A program made the translations under genes and the position numbers. From JASFRI01 sp050115015 (GTDB lineage: Bacteria > Acidobacteriota > Polarisedimenticolia > CBDVAL01), in the NCBI GenBank assembly GCA_050115015.1, contig JASFRI010000295.1, forward strand, positions 1 to 5,604: 5,604 nt of DNA. The letters are read 5' to 3'. This document shows, one piece after another, positions 1-5,604 of this stretch. The notes under the pieces are model-generated. The model made no database searches and was not told the DNA's origin. It saw nothing but the letters and a program-made list of their open reading frames with translations. Each line of letters begins with the position of its first letter. The stretch's first letter is position 1.

Positions 1-37
1 GCGCGGGAGCCTGATCTGCCTGGAAGCGGTCTCATGA
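1..37 (+). CDS. 3' end of an upstream gene, product unknown (partial)
   Basis: The frame read from base 2 gives the eleven residues RGSLICLEAVS and stops at TGA 35-37. It is preferred over the other two frames because 9 of its 11 codons end in G or C, as in the genes downstream. The frame from base 3 stops at base 14, and the frame from base 1 (stop at 61-63) has several A/T-ending codons in its first half. It lies only 18 bases before the glycosyltransferase start at 56, so it is probably the preceding gene of the same operon. Eleven residues are too few to assign a family. Confidence 0.5.
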   Translation, partial: RGSLICLEAVS

Positions 38-48
38 CCTTCGGCGCC

Positions 49-52
49 GGAG
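49..52 (+). promoter_or_regulatory. Possible Shine-Dalgarno (GGAG) for the first glycosyltransferase
   Basis: GGAG lies 3 bases before the ATG at 56. That spacing is shorter than the usual 5-9 bases, so the site is weak support. ATG 56 is still the only ATG, GTG or TTG start in this frame after the in-frame stop at 35-37 and before the conserved N-terminal part. Translation may instead depend on ribosomes finishing the upstream gene at base 37. Confidence 0.25.
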
Positions 53-55
53 CCA

Positions 56-1597
56 ATGCCTGAGGCGGCCCTGCGGCTCCACGGCAAGTCGGAGGCCATC
101 CGCCGGCTCCTGCGGGACCGTCGCGCCCGCGCCGCGAGCCTGGAGATCGACTGCCGGAGCGTCGATGCCATCGAGCAGAAGGACCTCGCCGACGCGCTGC
201 TCCGGGTCCTGGGCGCCCGGGACTGGCGCTGGGTGGACGACGCCGGCGGAACGGCGGCCCCGACGCCGATGCCCGCCGCGCTCCTCCACCTCGCCCGGGA
301 TCTGGCGGCCTGGCCCGGCCTCTACCTGCTCCGCCGGGCCGAGATCCTGGGGCTTCCGGGCCCCGCCGGCCTCCGTCCCGGGTATCGGCCCGGGTCGAGC
401 TGCCTCTACCTGCGCACGGCGCACTGGTTCAACCTCCGCAGCGGCGGCTCCGTCGCCCACGTGCGGGGGGTGATCTCCAGCCTTCGGGAGCTGGGCACCC
501 ACGTCGAGGTCGTGAGCACGGACCGCCTCGCCGGCGTGCCCGAGGACGACGCCTTCCACCGCTGCCCGCCGGACTACGGTCTCGGGCGGAACCTGAAGCA
601 CATGCCGGAGCTGCGCTACAACCGTCAGATCGTGGGCTTTGTCGAGCGGCGGTGGGAGTCGATGCGGCCGGGCTTCCTCTACGAGCGGCTGGGCCTGGGG
701 TCCTGGGCGGGGGCCTGTCTCCGGAAGCGGCACCGCGTGCCGCTGGTGCTCGAGTACAACGGATCGGAGATCTGGATCGCCAGGAACTGGGGGGCCGGCC
801 GGCCGCCCTTCGCCGGGCTGCTGCGACGGATCGAGGACGTGAGCCTCGCGGCGGCGGACGTGATCGTCGCCGTCTCGGACCCCCTCCGGGAGGAGCTGGT
901 CGCGCGGGGGGTCGACGCCGGCAAGATCCTCGTCAACCCGAACGGCGTGGATGCCGGGGAGTACACCCCCGGGCTGGACGGAGCGGCTGCCCGGCGCCGC
1001 CTGGGGTTCGGGGACGAGCTGGTGGTTGGCTTCATCGGTACCTTCGGGCCGTGGCACGGCGCCGAGGTCCTGGCCGACGCCTTCGGGCTCCTGCTCGAGC
1101 AGGTCCCCGACTACCGTCCCCGGGTGCGCCTGCTGCTGATCGGCGACGGGGGAAGGATGGCGACGGTCCGTGCGAACCTCGAGCGGCACCGCATCCGGAA
1201 CGAGGCGGTCCTGACCGGCCTCGTGCCGCAGGAGGAGGGCCCCGGCCTCCTGGCCGCGTGCGACATCCTCGTCTCCCCCCACGTCCCGAACCCCGACGGG
1301 AGCCGCTTCTTCGGCTCGCCCACGAAGCTGTTCGAGTACATGGCGATGGGGAAGCCGATCGTGGCCTCTTCCCTCGACCAGATCGGGGAGATCCTCGAGC
1401 ACGACGGGACCGCCTGGCTGGTCGCGCCCGGGGACGCCGGGGCGCTCGCCGGCGGCCTCCGGATCCTGATCGAGGATTTCGGGCGCCGGCAGCGGCTCGG
1501 GGCGGCGGCGCGGGCGGTCGCCGTCTCCCGGCACACCTGGACCGCCCACACGGGGCGTATCCTGCAGGCCCTGGCGGATCGATGCCCGGCGAGATGA
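56..1597 (+). CDS. Glycosyltransferase family 4 (GT-B fold) with N-terminal extension
   Basis: The 513-residue protein is predicted to transfer a sugar from a nucleotide donor to a growing, probably lipid-linked, glycan at the inner face of the cytoplasmic membrane. The N-terminal Rossmann half starts near residue 115 (LYLRT at 117-121) with a glycine-rich loop at GGS 130-132, followed by NGSE at 235-238. The C-terminal, donor-binding half has NPNGVD at 294-299, GFIGTFG at 325-331, LLIGDGG near 362-368 and SPTKLFEYMAMGKP at 421-434. GT4 enzymes usually carry an E-x7-E pair. Here the second Glu is E427, but the first position is Phe419, a variant I associate with GT4 proteins having the SPTKLFEYMA signature. 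The first 114 residues are an Arg-rich extension (GKSEA at 10-14, LEIDCRSVD at 29-37) whose high GC3 shows it is coding. There is no signal peptide. The stop overlaps the next gene's ATG. Donor and acceptor cannot be read from sequence. Confidence 0.92.
   Translation: MPEAALRLHGKSEAIRRLLRDRRARAASLEIDCRSVDAIEQKDLADALLRVLGARDWRWVDDAGGTAAPTPMPAALLHLARDLAAWPGLYLLRRAEILGLPGPAGLRPGYRPGSSCLYLRTAHWFNLRSGGSVAHVRGVISSLRELGTHVEVVSTDRLAGVPEDDAFHRCPPDYGLGRNLKHMPELRYNRQIVGFVERRWESMRPGFLYERLGLGSWAGACLRKRHRVPLVLEYNGSEIWIARNWGAGRPPFAGLLRRIEDVSLAAADVIVAVSDPLREELVARGVDAGKILVNPNGVDAGEYTPGLDGAAARRRLGFGDELVVGFIGTFGPWHGAEVLADAFGLLLEQVPDYRPRVRLLLIGDGGRMATVRANLERHRIRNEAVLTGLVPQEEGPGLLAACDILVSPHVPNPDGSRFFGSPTKLFEYMAMGKPIVASSLDQIGEILEHDGTAWLVAPGDAGALAGGLRILIEDFGRRQRLGAAARAVAVSRHTWTAHTGRILQALADRCPAR
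1594..1597 (+). other. ATGA stop/start overlap, glycosyltransferase to heparinase-like gene
   Basis: The TGA of the glycosyltransferase and the ATG of the next gene share bases. No good Shine-Dalgarno precedes this ATG, so termination-reinitiation coupling is likely. An in-frame alternative ATG at 1582 has GGCGGA 3 bases upstream and would add four residues (MPGE). I prefer 1594 because the other downstream junctions use the same ATGA form. Confidence 0.7.
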
Positions 1598-3855
1598 TCG
1601 AGCGGATGCGCCGCGCGGCACGGATGCCCCCCCACGTGGCGGCCGGGAAGGCGCTCCGTCGGCTCCGCCGGGCCGTGGGGCGACGGATGCAGCGGCGCCG
1701 GGACCTGCGGGAGGGGACCTTCCTGGCGCCCGGGGCCATGAGCGCGCTCCCGCTGGCGCGCTTCCACCGGGCCCCCTCCCCGGACACCCTCGCCGCGCTG
1801 GCCTCCCCCCTGGTCGCGGTCGTCCGGCGCTACCAGGAACACCGGTTCGATCTGCTCGGCTCCGGATGGGTCCCGGTACGCCACGGCACGACGTGCCCCG
1901 GCCTGGAGGGGATCGTCTTCCCTCCCGGCGTCCCGGTGCGCGCGGACCCGGACGGCGCCTGGCTTTCCGGCCGGATCAACGGCTCCAACCTCGCCGAGGC
2001 CCGCGCCCGCTGGCGGCTCCTGGAGGGGGAGCACGAGCCGATCGACTGGCAGCTCGATTTCCGCTCCGGCCATCGCTGGGACGAGGCCGTCTGGCACGGC
2101 GATATCCGCTTCGGGCACCGCCGTGGGGCGGACATCAAGGTCCCGTGGGAGCTCGCGCGCCTGCAGCATCTTCCCCGGCTGGCCTGGGCCCACGGACTCG
2201 CCCTCCAGGGCCGCGCGGGCTTCGAGGCGCCGGAGGCGTACGCCCGCGAGTTCCGCAACGTCGCCCTGGACTTCCTCGCGACGAACCCGCCGGGCTTCGG
2301 GGTCAACTGGGGGTGCACGATGGACGTGGCGATCCGGGCGGCCAACCTCCTCGTCGGGTTCGACCTGTTCCGGGCGCTCGGGGCGACCTGGGACGCTCCC
2401 TTCGAGGACGTCCTCGCCCGCGGCGCGATGGAGCACGCCGCCTTCATCGCGGGCCACCTCGAGTACGATCCGGCCCTCCGGGGAAACCACTACCTCGCCA
2501 ACATCGCCGGCCTGCTCTTCGCGGCGGCCTATCTCCCGGCGTCGCGGACCACCAACGGGTGGCTCGCCTTCGCCATCCGCGAGCTCGTGCGGGAGGTGGA
2601 GCTCCAGTTCCATCCCGACGGATCCAACTTCGAGGCCTCCACCGCCTATCACCGGCTCAGCGCCGAGATGGCCTGTCACGCCACGGCGCTGGCGCTCGCC
2701 CTGCCGCCGGCGAGGAGCGCCGCGCTGGAGCGGGCGGAATGGAACCCGGCCGTGGGGCCGGCGCTGCGGGCCGGCGAGATCGAGTGGCGGCCGGTGCCCG
2801 GCCGGGATGGCATGGCGTCCCCGTTCCCCGCGTCGTACTGGGAGCGGCTCGGGGGAATGGCGGCGTTTTTGGGGGTCCTGGTGAAGCAGGACGGCCGGAT
2901 GCCGCAGATCGGCGACAACGACAGCGGCCGCTTCCTGAAGCTCACCCCCGCGCCCTTCCTGGCCCCCGGCGGCGACGGGCCCGGGCCAGAGGATCCCCTG
3001 AGCCCCGGACATCTCCTGGGATCGCTGCACGGCCTGCTGCGGGATGCGGCGCCGCCGCCCGGCGGGGCCGCGGCGATCCTCGAGGCGGAGGTCGTGCGCT
3101 CCCTGGTCGACGGACGCGGCCCGGTGCTGGCGGCCTCGCGCGCCTCCCTCGACGCCGGGCCGCGGGACCCCCGGGTTCTCGGCGAGCTGCTGCGGTCGGC
3201 CGACGCGGTGCCGCCAACGCAGCGCCGGGTGTTCGAGCTCCCGCTGCCGGGGGATAGCGAGCCGGAGGAGGCGGAGGCGCACGCGTTCCCGGACTTCGGC
3301 GTCTACGTCCTGCGGTCGGGTGCCTTCCACCTCACGCTGCGCTGTGGGCCCGTCGGGCAGGGGGGCGCCGGGGGCCACGCGCACAACGACCAGCTCGCGG
3401 TGGAGCTGCAGATCGAAGGTCGGGACGTGATCCTCGATCCCGGCACCTACGTCTACACGCCGCTGCCGGACCGCCGGAACGCCTACCGCTCGGTCCGGGC
3501 GCACTTCACGCCACGGATCGGCCAGGGAGAGCCCGCCTCCCTCGCGGACGGCCTGTTCCGGCTCGCCGACACACGCGGGGCCGAGTGCCTGCACGTCTCG
3601 CCGCGGGGGATCGCCGCCCGCCACGCCGGCTTCGGCACCCCCGTGTACCGGATCGTCGAGGTCCGACCCGGGCGCCTGCGGATCGTCGACTGGGCGCCGG
3701 ACCGGCCGCTGCTCCCGCCGGAGCCGGAGCCACCCGCCGTCTCCCCCGGCTACGGGGCTCTGTCCGCACGACGACCCTGGCCCACGGAGCTGGGTCCCGG
3801 AAACGGCCCGGCGTCCGGGGGAACCGGGGCAGCGCGGCGCGGGTCGCGCTCATGA
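1594..3855 (+). CDS. Heparinase II/III-like protein (polysaccharide lyase fold)
   Basis: The 753-residue protein resembles the heparinase II/III family found in exopolysaccharide clusters. Known members cleave uronate-containing polymers by beta-elimination; substrate and activity here are unknown. The alpha/alpha-toroid half includes HRFDLLGSGW at 83-92, DIKVPWELARL at 180-190, NWGCTMDVAIR at 238-248, GNHYLAN at 297-303, HPDGSNFEAST at 340-350 and GDNDSGR at 440-446. A variable, Pro/Ala/Gly-rich stretch at about 450-560 leads to the beta-sheet half with GGHAHNDQ at 593-600, DPGTYVYT at 615-622 and RNAYRSVRAH at 628-637. By analogy with heparinase II and PL17 alginate lyases, N298/H299, Y352 and H595 or H597 are candidate catalytic residues, so the site appears intact. 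The N-terminus is Arg-rich with no hydrophobic signal segment, so export is not evident. The conserved part ends at SPGYG (717-721). The last 32 residues are low-complexity with reduced GC3. It overlaps both neighbours by 4 bases. Confidence 0.9.
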   Translation: MIERMRRAARMPPHVAAGKALRRLRRAVGRRMQRRRDLREGTFLAPGAMSALPLARFHRAPSPDTLAALASPLVAVVRRYQEHRFDLLGSGWVPVRHGTTCPGLEGIVFPPGVPVRADPDGAWLSGRINGSNLAEARARWRLLEGEHEPIDWQLDFRSGHRWDEAVWHGDIRFGHRRGADIKVPWELARLQHLPRLAWAHGLALQGRAGFEAPEAYAREFRNVALDFLATNPPGFGVNWGCTMDVAIRAANLLVGFDLFRALGATWDAPFEDVLARGAMEHAAFIAGHLEYDPALRGNHYLANIAGLLFAAAYLPASRTTNGWLAFAIRELVREVELQFHPDGSNFEASTAYHRLSAEMACHATALALALPPARSAALERAEWNPAVGPALRAGEIEWRPVPGRDGMASPFPASYWERLGGMAAFLGVLVKQDGRMPQIGDNDSGRFLKLTPAPFLAPGGDGPGPEDPLSPGHLLGSLHGLLRDAAPPPGGAAAILEAEVVRSLVDGRGPVLAASRASLDAGPRDPRVLGELLRSADAVPPTQRRVFELPLPGDSEPEEAEAHAFPDFGVYVLRSGAFHLTLRCGPVGQGGAGGHAHNDQLAVELQIEGRDVILDPGTYVYTPLPDRRNAYRSVRAHFTPRIGQGEPASLADGLFRLADTRGAECLHVSPRGIAARHAGFGTPVYRIVEVRPGRLRIVDWAPDRPLLPPEPEPPAVSPGYGALSARRPWPTELGPGNGPASGGTGAARRGSRS
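3852..3855 (+). other. ATGA stop/start overlap, heparinase-like gene to second glycosyltransferase
   Basis: The stop of the lyase-like gene overlaps the ATG at 3852. A second in-frame ATG at 3870 (giving MRTILFGCANYW) lies closer to the first predicted beta-strand and could be the real start. Neither has a clear Shine-Dalgarno. I chose 3852 because of the repeated ATGA pattern. Confidence 0.6.
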
Positions 3856-5030
3856 CCGGCGCGGACAGTATGCGGACGATCCTGTTCGGCTGCGCCAACT
3901 ACTGGTCCTCCCCGATCCAGGTGGGCGACCACCACCTGGCCCGGCAGTTCGTCCGGGATGGCTGGTCCGCCGCGTTCGTCTCCCACCCCCTGACGCCGCT
4001 GCACGCCCTCCGCCGCGGCGATGACGACCGCCGCGCCCGGTGGGACATCTACCGGGGGGGCGGGGTCCGGGACGAGGAGGGACGCCTCTGGGGGTACGTC
4101 CCCGGCGCCCTGATCGCCCCCTTCGGCCGCGGCCTGCTGGCCTCGCGGTGGGTCCTCCGGAACTGGCACCGGCTGACCGTTCCCCGTCTGGTGGCCCGGA
4201 CCCGGCGGGAGGGCTTCGGCGACCTCGACGTGATCTACCTTCGCGACGCACGGCAGGCGTTCTGGCTCGACGTCGTGCCGCACCGTCGGTCCGTCTATCG
4301 CATCGCCGACAACGACGCCGGGTTCCGCTCCCGCACCCCGGCCCTCGCCGAGGCGGAGACGGCGGTCGCCCGCAGGGTCGACCTGGTCGTGTACACGGCT
4401 CGCACCCTGGAGCCGTACGTCCGCCGGCTCGGCGCGCGCCGCATGGAGTACCTGCCGAACGGCGTCAACTACGACCACTTCGCCCGGGAGGACCTACCGC
4501 GGCCTCCGGAGTACGCGACGATCCCGGGGCCCATCGTGGTCTACGTCGGCTCTCTGGAGGAGTGGTTCGACTTCGAGCTCGTGGCCGACTGTGCCGCCGC
4601 GATGCCGGAGGTCTCCTTCGTGCTGATCGGGCCCAGGGGCCGGGCCACGGACCGCTTGCCACGGCAGAGGAACGTCCACCTGCTGGGGCCGCGTCCCTAT
4701 GCGCAGGCACCCGCGTACATGTATCATGCCGCCGCTGGCCTGGTTCCCTTCGCCGTACACAAGAACCCGACCCTGATCAACGCGGTCAACCCGCTCAAGA
4801 TCTATGAGTACTTCGCCAGTGGCATCCCCGTGGTCGCGACGTCCTGGGAGGAGCTTCGAGCTCTCGACGCGCCGCTACACCTCGCCGACGGCACCGACGC
4901 CTTCATCCGGGCCCTGCGGGACGCCCTCGCCTCGAGACCGGATCGAGAGATCTTGCGACGGCACGCGGCGCCGCTGGACTGGCGCGCGATCTACGCGCGG
5001 CTGCGTGGATTCCTGGACCTGGACCGATGA
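3852..5030 (+). CDS. Glycosyltransferase, divergent GT-B type (TuaH/GumK-like)
   Basis: The 392-residue protein is a probable cytoplasmic-face glycosyltransferase of surface polysaccharide assembly. The acceptor half begins with the strand RTILFGCANYW (8-18) and contains DVIYLRDARQ at 126-135 and YRIADND at 149-155, a pattern I associate with TuaH- or GumK-like (GT70-related) enzymes; this resemblance is from memory. The donor half has LPNGVNYDHF at 201-210, YVGSLEEWFDF at 231-241, VLIGPRG near 257-263, and NPLKIYEYFASGIPVVATSW at 313-332. E319 matches the second Glu of the GT4 E-x7-E motif; the first position is Ala311, so the standard pair is absent. There is no signal peptide or membrane segment. 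It overlaps the preceding stop and the following start by 4 bases each, so its expression is tied to theirs. GumK transfers glucuronic acid, and the dehydrogenase next door makes a uronic acid donor, so a uronosyltransferase role is possible but is inference. If ATG 3870 is the start, the protein has 386 residues. Confidence 0.87.
   Translation: MTGADSMRTILFGCANYWSSPIQVGDHHLARQFVRDGWSAAFVSHPLTPLHALRRGDDDRRARWDIYRGGGVRDEEGRLWGYVPGALIAPFGRGLLASRWVLRNWHRLTVPRLVARTRREGFGDLDVIYLRDARQAFWLDVVPHRRSVYRIADNDAGFRSRTPALAEAETAVARRVDLVVYTARTLEPYVRRLGARRMEYLPNGVNYDHFAREDLPRPPEYATIPGPIVVYVGSLEEWFDFELVADCAAAMPEVSFVLIGPRGRATDRLPRQRNVHLLGPRPYAQAPAYMYHAAAGLVPFAVHKNPTLINAVNPLKIYEYFASGIPVVATSWEELRALDAPLHLADGTDAFIRALRDALASRPDREILRRHAAPLDWRAIYARLRGFLDLDR
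5027..5030 (+). other. ATGA stop/start overlap, second glycosyltransferase to wecC-like gene
   Basis: This is the third ATGA junction in a row. The ATG at 5027 places the beta-alpha-beta dinucleotide fold at the expected distance from the N-terminus (strand from residue 8), which supports this start. No strong Shine-Dalgarno precedes it. Confidence 0.8.
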
Positions 5031-5604
5031 GCCGGAGTGAGTTCCAGAAGGTCGCCATCGTGGGGCTCGGCTACATCGGCCTGCCCACGGCGGCGGTCCT
5101 GGCGAGCCGCGGCGTCCAGGTGCTGGGGATCGACGTCAACGAGCGTGTCGTCCGCATCGTGAACCAGGGGAGCGTTCACATCATCGAGCCCGAGCTGGAC
5201 ATGGTCGTCCGCGGATCGGTGAACTCGGGCAGGCTGCGCGCCACGACGACACCGGAGCCTGCGGACGTCTTCGTGCTGGCGGTGCCGACCCCCTACGATC
5301 CGGAGCACGGCCCGGACCTGTCGTACGTCGAGGCCGCGGCGAAGAGCATCGCCGGGGTGCTCGCCCCCGGCAACCTGGTCATCCTGGAATCCACCTCTCC
5401 GGTGGGGGGCACCGAGGCGGTGGCCGCATGGCTGGCCGAGGCGCGCCCGGACCTGCGGTTCCCGGGCGGCGGCGCCGACGAGGTGGACGTCCACGTGGGG
5501 CACTGTCCCGAGCGCGTGCTTCCCGGGAACGTCCTGCGGGAGCTGGTGGAGAACGACCGCATCGTCGGCGGGCTGACCCCCCGCTGCGCCGAGCGGGCGG
5601 CGGC
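5027..5604 (+). CDS. wecC: UDP-N-acetyl-D-mannosamine dehydrogenase (WecC type), 5' part
   Basis: WecC enzymes oxidise UDP-ManNAc to UDP-ManNAcA with two NAD+ in the cytosol, supplying a uronic acid for surface glycans. The 192 visible residues hold the NAD-binding Rossmann domain: KVAIVGLGYIGLP at 8-20 with GxGxxG at 13-18, and the acidic end of the second strand at D36 in GIDVN. AVPTP is at 85-89, ESTSPVGGTE at 121-130 (E121 is a candidate catalytic Glu), CPERVLPG at 160-167 and NDRIVGG at 176-182. The CPERVLPG plus NDRIVGG pair points to WecC rather than to UDP-glucose (Ugd) or UDP-GlcNAc (WbpA/TviB) dehydrogenases, which typically have YSPER-like sequences. Full-length members have about 420 residues, so the catalytic Cys and the C-terminal nucleotide-sugar domain lie beyond the window. 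The truncation is only the window edge. Substrate is inferred from family motifs. Confidence 0.9.
   Translation, partial: MSRSEFQKVAIVGLGYIGLPTAAVLASRGVQVLGIDVNERVVRIVNQGSVHIIEPELDMVVRGSVNSGRLRATTTPEPADVFVLAVPTPYDPEHGPDLSYVEAAAKSIAGVLAPGNLVILESTSPVGGTEAVAAWLAEARPDLRFPGGGADEVDVHVGHCPERVLPGNVLRELVENDRIVGGLTPRCAERAA

Noticed and set aside
1018..1025. GCTGGTGG (E. coli Chi octamer), also at 5542-5549
   Set aside because: Both copies are ordinary Leu-Val codons (CTG GTG) in GC-rich coding sequence. The Chi sequence is lineage-specific and this does not look like an enteric genome.
652..1593. In-frame upstream extension of the lyase-like gene into the first glycosyltransferase
   Set aside because: The extra residues are Arg/Gly/Pro-rich shadow translation of the glycosyltransferase. 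The family's N-terminal pattern begins after ATG 1594.
32..1621. Long open frame on the - strand (529 codons) opposite the first glycosyltransferase
   Set aside because: Its product is rich in Arg, Pro, Gly and Glu with no domain signature, and the + strand gene there is clearly a GT4 enzyme. In GC-rich DNA stops are rare in the mirror frame.
1111..3624. 837-codon open frame on the - strand opposite the lyase-like gene
   Set aside because: It spans two real + strand genes, has no recognisable motif and shows the low-complexity composition of a shadow frame.
3744..3757. CCCCG-GCTA-CGGGG hairpin
   Set aside because: The 5-bp stem lies within the conserved SPGYG codons, has no T run after it and sits between coupled genes, so it is not a credible terminator.
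3585..3851. In-frame upstream extension of the second glycosyltransferase
   Set aside because: Most of it overlaps well-conserved lyase sequence and has no homology-like features. Only the final stretch after 3757 is ambiguous, and that is reported as a finding.

Overview
This is a fragment of a polysaccharide (exopolysaccharide or surface glycan) biosynthesis operon from a very GC-rich bacterium. Third codon positions in the real frames are almost all G or C. The lineage cannot be fixed from the sequence. A high-GC Gram-negative or related environmental lineage (for example Myxococcota, Gemmatimonadota or Rokubacteria-like) would fit, but that is inference from base composition and gene content only. 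No rRNA, tRNA, mobile element, CRISPR array, terminator or clear promoter is visible.

Layout, all on the + strand: (a) bases 1-37, the last codons of an upstream gene; (b) 56-1597, a GT4-type glycosyltransferase with an unusual N-terminal extension of about 114 residues; (c) 1594-3855, a heparinase II/III-like protein without a visible signal peptide; (d) 3852-5030, a second, divergent GT-B glycosyltransferase; (e) 5027-5604, the first 192 codons of a WecC-type UDP-N-acetyl-D-mannosamine dehydrogenase, cut by the window edge. The last three junctions are all 4-base ATGA stop/start overlaps, so b to e are almost certainly one transcript with coupled translation. No non-coding stretch exceeds about 20 bases.

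The genes fit one pathway. The dehydrogenase would supply UDP-ManNAcA, a uronic acid donor. The two glycosyltransferases would add sugars to a lipid-linked repeat unit at the cytoplasmic membrane. The heparinase-like protein belongs to a fold that cleaves, or in some cases modifies, uronate-containing polymers. A lyase-fold protein encoded beside the enzyme that makes a uronic acid suggests it acts on the cell's own polymer, but nothing in the window proves this.

I see no sign of a wholly new system. The points most worth checking are the role of the lyase-like protein, the GT4 extension, the ambiguous frame around 3757-3855, and the translation start near bases 34-63.
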